A stretch of 9,549 nt of DNA from the NCBI GenBank assembly GCA_020432595.1, contig JAGQGA010000161.1, positions 1 to 9,549 on the forward strand, written 5' to 3'. Source of the DNA: Anaerolineales bacterium. GTDB lineage: Bacteria > Chloroflexota > Anaerolineae > Promineifilales > Promineifilaceae. Below the pieces are notes generated by a model that saw nothing but the letters and a program-made list of their open reading frames with translations, did no database searches and was not told where the DNA came from. The position numbers and the translations under genes were made by a program. Numbering within the stretch: the first letter of the stretch is position 1; each line of letters begins with the position of its first letter. This document shows positions 1-5,583 of the stretch, in pieces.

Positions 1-31
1 AAACGTGCTGCCTAACAAGAAAAACGTAGGT

Positions 32-68
32 TTATGCTGCACCCGTGCAGCATAATAATATGTTGCAC
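32..68. repeat. Three-arm alternative hairpin in the transposase leader
   Basis: TATGCTGCAC (33-42) and GTGCAGCATA (45-54) form a perfect hairpin with a two-base spacer; the outer pair T32/A55 extends the arms to 11 bp. The same central arm can instead pair with TATGTTGCAC (59-68) across a four-base loop, with one G-T mismatch. The two hairpins exclude each other. Such structures fit the single-strand end of an HUH element, or a switch in the transposase leader RNA. The pairing is read directly from the sequence; the role is inferred. Confidence 0.75.
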
Positions 69-78
69 GAAACACATG

Positions 79-97
79 TTCTAATTTCGCGTTAGAA
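79..97. repeat. Small hairpin upstream of the transposase
   Basis: TTCTAA (79-84) and TTAGAA (92-97) are perfect complements around a seven-base loop, 40 bp before the transposase start codon. It is probably part of the same structured left end as the three-arm hairpin. It is too AT-rich and too short to call a terminator. Confidence 0.5.
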
Positions 98-137
98 ATG
101 ATGTATTCTCCTCTATTTTCCAGAGGTAGTATTACAA

Positions 138-1358
138 ATGTTAAAACTTTCATCCCCGCTGCTAACTGGCGTTGAAACGGAAAAACCAGCCTATGAATTG
201 GCTGACATTTTCCGTCTCTACGGGGATGAATACCGACGGCAATATCACGTTTCACACCAACAACGTCTGGTCATGCGCGACATCGTTCAATGCCGCACCG
301 CCGCGTTAGGCGGGCATGTGGATGAATGCGATAGCTGCGGCGGGTTGCGTATCTCCTACAACTCTTGCCGCAACCGTCACTGCCCCAAATGCGGCGCGTT
401 AGCCAAGCTGGAATGGCTGGAAAAACAAAAAGCGTATTTGCTGCCTACCCATTATTTCCACGTCGTTTTCACCATTGACCATCTTTTCAATCCCCTGGCG
501 CGGGCGAACCAGAAACAAGTTTACGACCAACTTTTTGCCAGTGCCGCTGCCACGCTCAAAGCGTTTGGGCAGCGGTATTTGGGCGGAGAGATTGGGTTTA
601 CGGCCGTGCTGCACACCTGGGGTCAAACGCTGACCGAACATATCCATTTGCATTGCCTCGTTCCCGGCGGCGCATTGAGCACCGACGGTAAACGGTGGCA
701 AGCGACAACGCCTGATTTTCTGTTTCCCATTGTGGAACTGTCGGCGCAATTTCGGGACAGTTTTTGCGCCGGAATGCAAAAGCAATTTGACAATGAGGCG
801 CTCGCCTTTGCCAGTCGGTGCGCCTCTTTATCAGACCCGGACGCATTTAAGCGGTTGATAGCCGAATCGCAGGCCAAGAAATGGCAAGTTTATGCTAAAC
901 CGCCTTTCAACGATGCCGTGCAAACGCTGGATTATCTGGGGCGGTATGTGAACGGGATTGCGATCAGCAACGGGCGGATTTTGGACATTAACAACGGCTT
1001 TGTGCGCTTCAGCTACCGGGATTACAAAGCGGACGGCGCGCGGAAAGAGATGCGGCTGCCAAGCGTCGAATTCATCCGCCGTTTTTTACAGCACACGCTG
1101 CCCAAACGATTTGTGCGCGTGCGTCATTACGGCTTGCTGGCACCGCGCTACCGCAAACAGAAGCTGGCTCGCTGCCGCGCTTTGCTGGGCGCGTACCATG
1201 AAACAACAACGGCTCCGGCCACAACCGAGACGTTATTGACTGAGATGCTGGGTCATGACCCGGCGCAATGCCCGCAATGCGGGATAGGTCGGATGCAGTT
1301 GTATGAGGAATTAGAAGCGCATCCAACCCGACGCAAATGGCAGTTGGCGGTTCAATAA
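138..1358 (+). CDS. IS91-family transposase, HUH two-tyrosine type
   Basis: This 406-residue protein would nick and rejoin single-stranded DNA to move its insertion sequence. An N-terminal zinc finger is seen at residues 64-85 (C64, C67, C77, H81, C82, C85). The metal-binding His cluster HIHLHC lies at 168-173. The paired catalytic tyrosines Y266 and Y270 sit in YLGRY, the Y2 signature of IS91-type enzymes. A second Cys pair, CPQC, is at 378-381. The length is normal for the family and the frame is intact, so the enzyme may be active. The start is ATG at 138, with AGAGG at 122-126, a rather long 11-base spacing. One ACGGCCGT palindrome (600-607) lies in the gene and is read as Thr155-Ala-Val. 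Family assignment is firm; activity and cargo are not known. Confidence 0.93.
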   Translation: MLKLSSPLLTGVETEKPAYELADIFRLYGDEYRRQYHVSHQQRLVMRDIVQCRTAALGGHVDECDSCGGLRISYNSCRNRHCPKCGALAKLEWLEKQKAYLLPTHYFHVVFTIDHLFNPLARANQKQVYDQLFASAAATLKAFGQRYLGGEIGFTAVLHTWGQTLTEHIHLHCLVPGGALSTDGKRWQATTPDFLFPIVELSAQFRDSFCAGMQKQFDNEALAFASRCASLSDPDAFKRLIAESQAKKWQVYAKPPFNDAVQTLDYLGRYVNGIAISNGRILDINNGFVRFSYRDYKADGARKEMRLPSVEFIRRFLQHTLPKRFVRVRHYGLLAPRYRKQKLARCRALLGAYHETTTAPATTETLLTEMLGHDPAQCPQCGIGRMQLYEELEAHPTRRKWQLAVQ

Positions 1359-1386
1359 ACGATGAATCAAGGTATTACTGTGTCAA

Positions 1387-1417
1387 TTGGCCGAAAACAG
1401 CGTCAAAAACAGGCCAA
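1387..1417. repeat. Inverted repeat downstream of the transposase
   Basis: TTGGCC (1387-1392) and GGCCAA (1412-1417) are complementary, with a 19-base loop containing two copies of AAAACAG. No T-run follows, so it does not look like an intrinsic terminator. It may be part of the origin end of the IS91-type element, which usually carries a subterminal palindrome downstream of the transposase. The role is inferred. Confidence 0.4.
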
Positions 1418-1689
1418 AATCGTGTATACTGGGGCAAGGTTCAGGCGTGAATGAGATGGAGGTAGGGAAAGACGGCCGTTTTGGACAAGGGGTTGGAAAA
1501 AACATACCGACCAGTTGATACCATAAAACCCCCATAGCCAACGCCATACTCATTTCGCGCAACAAAACTTACACCAGACGCAGCCACGCCGTAAATGACA
1601 ACGCATTCTGGCTCAGAGACACATTCGCTTTATTGGCTGCGCTGGTGAAGCAAGCGTTAGGCATATCGTGTAAGTTAGAGGTGAGTGAG

Positions 1690-1707
1690 GGAAAACGGCC
1701 GTTTTCC
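1690..1707. repeat. 18-bp perfect palindrome centred on ACGGCCGT
   Basis: GGAAAACGGC followed directly by CGTTTTCC makes a perfect 18-bp palindrome. It is one of the intergenic copies of the dispersed ACGGCCGT family. It is followed by a C-rich tail ending in CCCACCAC, and the copy at 2112-2127 has a similar tail. The two copies flank the small gene at 1876-2097. Confidence 0.8.
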
Positions 1708-1875
1708 TCCCACCACCTCTCTTTCCCCACACCCCTTCTAAGAAATTTTCGGCCATGTATTGGACAATCGTTTGCTACAAATTAGAATGGCTTTATGGCA
1801 TAATATTTCACGTTGAGTAGATATGTATCTGGATGGACGAGCTACATCCGTTAATGACTTTCTTGAGGTTTAATT

Positions 1876-2097
1876 GTGGTATTACGTGAAACAGTCAAAG
1901 AACAAATTGACACATTAAATGAATATCAGCTTTCTAGAATTGCAGACTACATCTTATCACTGAAGGTGCAGGCCAACAGTGTGGCTAGGGCGACTCCGTT
2001 TTGGCAAAAGGCGACGGCCAAAGAGCGTGCCGACAATTTCCTGGAGTGGGTTTCTGGATTGAAACAAACTGGCCTAACGCTATCTGATGAAGTATAA
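1876..2097 (+). CDS. Small orphan antitoxin-like protein (DUF2281-like)
   Basis: This 73-residue protein resembles small proteins common in Cyanobacteria and Chloroflexota, often annotated as DUF2281 or toxin-antitoxin antitoxins. Residues 4-30 match the usual opening helices (RETVKEQIDTL then ADYILSLK). PFWQKATAKERA at 41-52 and FLEWV at 55-59 match the usual middle part. Family members as remembered end in a short acidic segment with a final Ile-Tyr-Glu; here translation stops at LSDEV, so the extreme C-terminus seems clipped. It starts with GTG at 1876, with GAGG at 1865-1868 as ribosome binding site. No PIN, RelE or other toxin follows; the next gene is an acetyltransferase. It may be an orphan antitoxin or an unrelated small protein of this fold. 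Confidence 0.7.
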   Translation: MVLRETVKEQIDTLNEYQLSRIADYILSLKVQANSVARATPFWQKATAKERADNFLEWVSGLKQTGLTLSDEV

Positions 2098-2111
2098 GTA
2101 GGGAGTGGCGC

Positions 2112-2127
2112 AAAAACGGCCGTTTTT
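2112..2127. repeat. 16-bp perfect palindrome centred on ACGGCCGT
   Basis: Five A, CGGCCG and five T make a perfect 16-bp palindrome, 15 bp after the stop of the small antitoxin-like gene and 33 bp before the acetyltransferase start. It is followed by CCCCCACCAC, like the copy at 1690-1707. It could act as a weak terminator after the small gene, but it has no loop and only five T, so it is listed as a repeat. Confidence 0.75.
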
Positions 2128-2159
2128 CCCCCACCACAACTTTTCACACCAATCAAAAA

Positions 2160-2699
2160 ATGAACGTGATTGAAACCCCGCGCCTTGTTCTACGTTGGTT
2201 TACCCTTGACGATGCCGCTTTTGTGGTTGATCTGCTCAATGAGCCGGGCTGGAAGCAGTTTATTGGCGACCGGGGTGTAAGCGATCTGGAAACGGCGCGA
2301 GCTTATATCCAACGGGCTTTGTTGGACGCTTACGCCAGGCAAGGGTTTGGCCTTTATGCCATTGCGGGCAAGGATGATGGGCTGCTGCGCGGCATGTGTG
2401 GCCTTATCCGGCGGGAAGGGCTGGAGGATGTGGATATTGGCTTTGTCCTGTTGTCGCGGTATGAAGGGCAGGGGTTGGCCTATGAAGCGGCGGCGGCGAC
2501 GCTGGTGTATGCGCGGGAGGTGGTGGGGTTGGCAAGGGTGGTGGCGATAACGGCCGTTAATAACCACCGCTCGGCCAAACTCCTCCAGCGGCTAGGCATG
2601 ACCTATGAACAAATCATCCACGTGCATCATGATTCCGAACCACTCCACCTCTATGCGATTGACTTTGTGCCACCTACACCCCCGCCAACGCCAGCCTAA
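2160..2699 (+). CDS. GNAT-family N-acetyltransferase (RimJ/RimL type)
   Basis: This 179-residue enzyme is predicted to transfer an acetyl group from acetyl-CoA to an amine, such as a protein N-terminus or a small molecule. The opening TPRLVLR (6-12) is typical of the RimJ/RimL-like Acetyltransf_3 group. The acetyl-CoA loop is YEGQGLA at 101-107, followed by a helix. NHRSAKLLQRLGM at 135-147 is the usual motif B. The substrate cannot be told from sequence. The start ATG at 2160 has no Shine-Dalgarno sequence, only an A-rich lead-in. The proline-rich tail (PPTPPPTPA) is encoded where the gene runs 26 bp into the convergent trans-sulfuration gene. A palindrome copy at 2550-2557 encodes Thr131-Ala-Val. 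Confidence 0.9.
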   Translation: MNVIETPRLVLRWFTLDDAAFVVDLLNEPGWKQFIGDRGVSDLETARAYIQRALLDAYARQGFGLYAIAGKDDGLLRGMCGLIRREGLEDVDIGFVLLSRYEGQGLAYEAAAATLVYAREVVGLARVVAITAVNNHRSAKLLQRLGMTYEQIIHVHHDSEPLHLYAIDFVPPTPPPTPA

Positions 2700-3804
2700 A
2701 ATCCTCTATAATGTCCTCCACATCCTCACACCCCACTGACACCCGAATCAGGTTGCCGTTTTTTGGCTTTGGGTAAACCAGCGTACACACATCCCCTAGG
2801 CTCACGCCAATGCCGCACAGCTCCACCCCGTTGCAAAAGCGGTACATTTCCTCTGCCCCGCCGTGGACTTTGAACGCGAGCATCCCGCTAAAACCGGCCG
2901 TTAGCTGCGCCACGGCAATGTCATGCTGTGGGTGACTGGCTAAACCAGGGTAACGCACCCATTCCACCACCGGGTGGCTTTCCAAAAAGGCGGCCAGTGC
3001 CAGCGCGTTGGCATTGTGCTGCCGCATCCGCAGCGGCAGCGTGCGGATGCCGCGCAGCAGCAGCCAACTGTTAAACGGGCTGGGGCATTGCCCAAACGAA
3101 TCGAGCTTCAGCCGCGCCTGCCGCATTTGCTCCTTGGAGCCAGCCACGACCCCGGCCACCGTGTCGCCGTGGCCGCCCAAATATTTGGTGGCCGAATGCA
3201 CGACGAGATCAGCCCCATAGTCGGCCGGCCGCAGCAGATAGGGGCTTAAAAAGGTGTTGTCAATCACCAACTGTAAGCCGTGTTCATCGGCAAACCCGCG
3301 CAGCGCGGCCAAATCGGCTAAATACATATTGGGATTGGTAGCGGTTTCGGCAAAAATCAGCTTGCTGTTGGGGCGCACCGCCTGCCGCAGCGCCTCGCCG
3401 TCGCGCACGTCCACATAGCTGACCTCAATCCCCATCGCCGGGCAGTCCTGGGTAAAAAATTCGCGGCTGATGACAAAGATGTCGTGGTCTACCAAAATGT
3501 GGTCGCCCGCCCGCGCCGAAATCATGACGGCAATGGCGACGGCGGCCATGCCAGAGGCGGTGGCGAGGCTGTCTTCGGTGCCTTCAAGGGCGGCTAGTTT
3601 TTTCTCAAGAACGGCCGTTGTTGGGTTCGCCGTCCGTGAATAAAAAAAATGGTCAAACGGGGCATTGATCGCCTCCGTCAACGACTCCGCATTTTCAAAC
3701 GTAAATGTCGCCGTTTGGTAAATGGGCGTGTTGTGGGCGTTCGTGCTGGGGTCGCGGCTTTCGCCCGCGTGGATAGCAAGGGTAGAAAAGTTTTTTTTAT
3801 TCAT
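2674..3804 (-). CDS. Non-canonical trans-sulfuration-type PLP enzyme (Cys/Met metabolism family)
   Basis: This 376-residue, fold-type I PLP enzyme belongs with cystathionine gamma-synthase, cystathionine lyases, O-acetylhomoserine sulfhydrylase and methionine gamma-lyase. Visible active-site residues are Y55 and R57 (YSRTANPT), S84-G85-M86, D182 (IDNTF), the PLP lysine K207 in HSATKYLGGHGD, and R354 (LIRVSVG). Three departures stand out. The tyrosine that stacks on PLP (Tyr114 in methionine gamma-lyase) is F110, and the glycine-rich turn after it is replaced by VIS. The Glu of the usual SLGxxE motif is C340. The stretch from SLG to the substrate-binding Arg is about 16 residues shorter than in methionine gamma-lyase, removing the usual MTH segment. 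The fold is certain but the reaction is not. ATG at 3804 has no Shine-Dalgarno; a TATAGT box lies at 3819-3824. Confidence 0.9.
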   Translation of the reverse strand: MNKKNFSTLAIHAGESRDPSTNAHNTPIYQTATFTFENAESLTEAINAPFDHFFYSRTANPTTAVLEKKLAALEGTEDSLATASGMAAVAIAVMISARAGDHILVDHDIFVISREFFTQDCPAMGIEVSYVDVRDGEALRQAVRPNSKLIFAETATNPNMYLADLAALRGFADEHGLQLVIDNTFLSPYLLRPADYGADLVVHSATKYLGGHGDTVAGVVAGSKEQMRQARLKLDSFGQCPSPFNSWLLLRGIRTLPLRMRQHNANALALAAFLESHPVVEWVRYPGLASHPQHDIAVAQLTAGFSGMLAFKVHGGAEEMYRFCNGVELCGIGVSLGDVCTLVYPKPKNGNLIRVSVGCEDVEDIIEDFRLALAGV

Positions 3805-3862
3805 AAGGTTTTTGTGTAACTATATCGGTTTGGCGACCACGAATCAGTTTTCGACCAAAATA

Positions 3863-3944
3863 TGTCATTTCGACGGGTCTTCGAGGAGAAATCTCGCTCA
3901 CTTGGCGATGTCAAAGGGATTTCTCGGAGGACCTCGAAATGACA
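3863..3944. repeat. 82-bp inverted-repeat element (MITE- or REP-like)
   Basis: TGTCATTTCGA (3863-3873) and TCGAAATGACA (3934-3944) are perfect 11-bp complements. Inside them GAGAAATC (3886-3893) pairs with GATTTCTC (3918-3925), so nearly the whole unit folds into one long hairpin. The element is non-coding and sits 58 bp upstream of the trans-sulfuration start codon. The outer sequence resembles widely scattered TGTCATTTCGA-type repeats in environmental bacteria. The octamer CTATATCG occurs on both sides (3820-3827 and 3946-3953). No transposase is nearby, so movement in trans is only a guess. Confidence 0.75.
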
Positions 3945-4014
3945 CCTATATCGTTACGGTTTTGTTTAAATTGATCTGATTTCACTGCAAAGAGCGTAAG
4001 GGACACAACGATCC

Positions 4015-4044
4015 ATCCGTGTTCGTCCGTGTTCGTCCGTGTCC
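4015..4044 (+). repeat. TCCGTGTTCG tandem repeat, 3' side of the dddP-like gene
   Basis: TCCGTGTTCG occurs at 4016-4025 and 4026-4035, followed by the partial third unit TCCGTGTCCT. The 30-bp block 4015-4044 is matched in inverted orientation at 5415-5444 with 28 of 30 identities, and the dddP-like gene lies exactly between the two. GGACAC at 4001-4006 could also pair with GTGTCC at 4039-4044, six bases after the gene's stop codon, but no T-run follows on the minus strand. Confidence 0.8.
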
Positions 4045-4049
4045 TATTT

Positions 4050-5393
4050 TCAGGACAGCAAAACCTCCTCCCACGGATAGCTGCTTAGCCGCTCATGCCC
4101 CGTCTCCGTAATCAAAATCTGGTCTTCCAGCTTCACCCCCGATCCACCCGAACGTCGGCCGACATAGCTCTCCACACACACCACCATCCCCGGCTCCAAA
4201 TGGCCGTCATAGCCATACTTCGGCCAAACTTCGGGGAAGTAGATAGAGGGTGCCTCATCACACAGCCCCACCCCGTGATACAGCACCGAGTAGTTGCGGA
4301 ACTCATGCGGGTCATACTGGCACGATTTATGCGTCAGGTCATAATAGCTTAACCCCGGCTTGAGCCACTCTGTATTCCGCAAAATCTGCTCATGCGCCAT
4401 CTGGTAAATCTCCTTCTGCGCCGCCGTGGGGCGCTTGTCGCCACACAGCCAGGTGCGGGAAATGTCTACACAAATGCCATATGAGCCAATCAGGTCAGTG
4501 TCAAACCCCACCAAATCCCCATTTTGAATCTTGCGGCTGGAGCATTCCTGGTACCACGGGTTGCACCGTTCCCCCGACGACAGCAGCCGCGTTTCAATCC
4601 ACTCCCCGCCTCGCGTCACGTTGGCAGCGTGCAAATGACCCCATAGTTCCTGTTCCATAATCCCTGGTCGTAAATGCTGCCGCATCACATCCATAGAGCG
4701 TTCGCACGCTTCGATGGCGCATCGCATCGCCACAATTTCCTCCTCGCACTTGATCTCCCGCGCCAACTCCATCACCGTTTCGCCATTGACCAGCTCAATC
4801 CCCAGTGACTCCAGCGCCACAATCCCCTCGCGGTTGCAGCGGTCAATTGCCAGCCGCGTGTTGCCACCGCCATATTGCCGCACCAAATCGGCAATTTCCC
4901 CCGCCCACAGCCCGGCATGTTCCTCAATGCGGTCGCCAGAGACAAAGTAGAACCACGACATCGCCGGCCGAACCTCATCTACCACCGAGGTATGGCCGCT
5001 AAGAAAGTTGCAGTTGTCAAACTCAAAAATAATCGCTGGCCCCTCGGTGGCGATGAAGGCGTAGCGGGCGGCGTTGTGCATTACCCAAATCTGCATGTTG
5101 GTGCTGTCGGTGGCGTAGCGCACGTTGAGCGGATCATACAGCACAATCCCGGCCAGATTTTGCCGCCGCAGTTCAGCTCGCACACGCCCCATGCGATATT
5201 GGCGAATGGTTTCCAGGTTGGGCAGCCGCAGCCCCGCCGCCGCCCATTCCCGTTCCGCCACTTCGCCGGGGCCAAGTACGTGCATCACCAGGCTTTTGGC
5301 ATATTCAATAGTGGCTTCAGACGGGGTTTGCAGGGCGTTGATTTTGGATCGGTGCTTGCCGACAATTTGATTAGCTTCATGAAACGATTGCAT
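4050..5393 (-). CDS. dddP: DddP-like M24-family protein, probable DMSP lyase
   Basis: This 447-residue protein has the M24 (creatinase/aminopeptidase P) fold and is closest to DddP, which cleaves dimethylsulfoniopropionate to dimethyl sulfide and acrylate. Residues 50-100 include the DddP-like segments YDPLNVRYATD and TNMQ. GGEWIETRLL (262-271), NPWYQEC (278-284) and FDTDLIGSYGICVDISRTW follow. Metal ligands are D298, D300, D310, H373, E408 and E423. Plain M24 peptidases use five; DddP has the extra Asp of FDTD. D379 in HGVGLCDE matches the catalytic Asp377 of Ruegeria DddP, and Y368, five residues before H373, matches its Tyr366. The length equals known DddP proteins. No signal peptide is seen, so it is cytoplasmic. 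ATG at 5393 has a good GAGGAGAG at 5398-5405. A related activity (other sulfonium or peptide substrate) remains possible. Confidence 0.82.
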   Translation of the reverse strand: MQSFHEANQIVGKHRSKINALQTPSEATIEYAKSLVMHVLGPGEVAEREWAAAGLRLPNLETIRQYRMGRVRAELRRQNLAGIVLYDPLNVRYATDSTNMQIWVMHNAARYAFIATEGPAIIFEFDNCNFLSGHTSVVDEVRPAMSWFYFVSGDRIEEHAGLWAGEIADLVRQYGGGNTRLAIDRCNREGIVALESLGIELVNGETVMELAREIKCEEEIVAMRCAIEACERSMDVMRQHLRPGIMEQELWGHLHAANVTRGGEWIETRLLSSGERCNPWYQECSSRKIQNGDLVGFDTDLIGSYGICVDISRTWLCGDKRPTAAQKEIYQMAHEQILRNTEWLKPGLSYYDLTHKSCQYDPHEFRNYSVLYHGVGLCDEAPSIYFPEVWPKYGYDGHLEPGMVVCVESYVGRRSGGSGVKLEDQILITETGHERLSSYPWEEVLLS

Positions 5394-5414
5394 GATTCTC
5401 TCCTCGAAAAAATG

Positions 5415-5444
5415 GGACGCGGACGAACACGGACAAACACGGAT
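5415..5444 (-). repeat. Inverted copy of the TCCGTGTTCG repeat, 5' side of the dddP-like gene
   Basis: GGACGAACAC (5421-5430) and GGACAAACAC (5431-5440) are the reverse complement of the repeat downstream of the gene. The block 5415-5444 matches 4015-4044 inverted at 28 of 30 positions. It lies 10 bp upstream of the gene's ribosome binding site, so it would be in the leader RNA or overlap the promoter. Confidence 0.8.
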
Positions 5445-5569
5445 AAATCTGCGCCCTGATTTGTTTTTTCATCCATCCCCACCTGTAGGGATGCTTTATT
5501 GTTTCACAAGTTGCGGCTGGTGACGATAGGCGGGTGGCACACTGTCTTGGCAAGCAAGCATTCGCCTAA

Positions 5570-5581
5570 TACCATATGGTA
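5570..5581. repeat. 12-bp perfect palindrome after the phosphotransferase gene
   Basis: TACCATATGGTA is a perfect palindrome three bases past the stop codon of the phosphotransferase gene. A further pair, TAGGCG (5527-5532) and CGCCTA (5563-5568), lies just beyond. Neither is followed by a T-run in the direction of transcription, so a terminator is not supported. The role is unknown. Confidence 0.4.
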
Positions 5582-5583
5582 CC

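Larger units (their letters stand above)
32..1417 (+). mobile_element. IS91-family (HUH transposase) insertion element, ends not fixed
   Basis: A complete IS91-type transposase is flanked by hairpin-forming sequence on both sides. These elements move as single strands by a rolling-circle-like mechanism, have no long terminal inverted repeats and make no target duplication, so their ends cannot be found from repeats alone. The limits given run from the first hairpin arm on the left (32) to the end of an inverted repeat 59 bp past the transposase stop (1417); the true right end could lie anywhere up to about 1655. IS91 targets of the CAAG/GAAC type occur near both sides (CAAG at 16-19, 1435-1438 and 1651-1654), but none can be assigned with confidence. 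Confidence 0.45.
1359..1875. other. 517-bp gene-free stretch after the transposase
   Basis: No convincing gene is seen here. The stretch holds an inverted repeat at 1387-1417, two ACGGCCGT palindromes (1472-1479 and 1695-1702), a TATACT box at 1425-1430 with only a weak upstream hexamer, and the motif GTTAGGCA (1656-1663), which is the reverse complement of TGCCTAAC at 9-16. The right end of the insertion element must lie somewhere in this stretch. A 60-codon minus-strand frame at 1383-1565 is proline- and methionine-rich, resembles nothing recognised, and was not called. Confidence 0.6.

Noticed and set aside
10..97. Integron attC site to the left of the transposase (GCCTAAC ... GTTAGAA, 87 bp)
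   Set aside because: The right box ends in A rather than a pyrimidine, the inner arms do not pair, and the main hairpin is off-centre.
1383..1565. 60-codon minus-strand frame after the transposase
   Set aside because: No recognisable family, odd Pro/Met/Phe-rich composition, and it lies over element-end sequence and an inverted repeat.
2072..2078. GCCTAAC at the end of the antitoxin-like gene as an attC left box
   Set aside because: No GTTRRRY partner lies within about 130 bp downstream.
4016..4045. CRISPR-like or satellite array
   Set aside because: The 10-bp units are directly adjacent with no spacers and number fewer than three full copies.
4875..5459. 194-codon plus-strand frame opposite the dddP-like gene
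   Set aside because: It is antisense to a well-conserved enzyme and has no recognisable domain; taken as a shadow frame.
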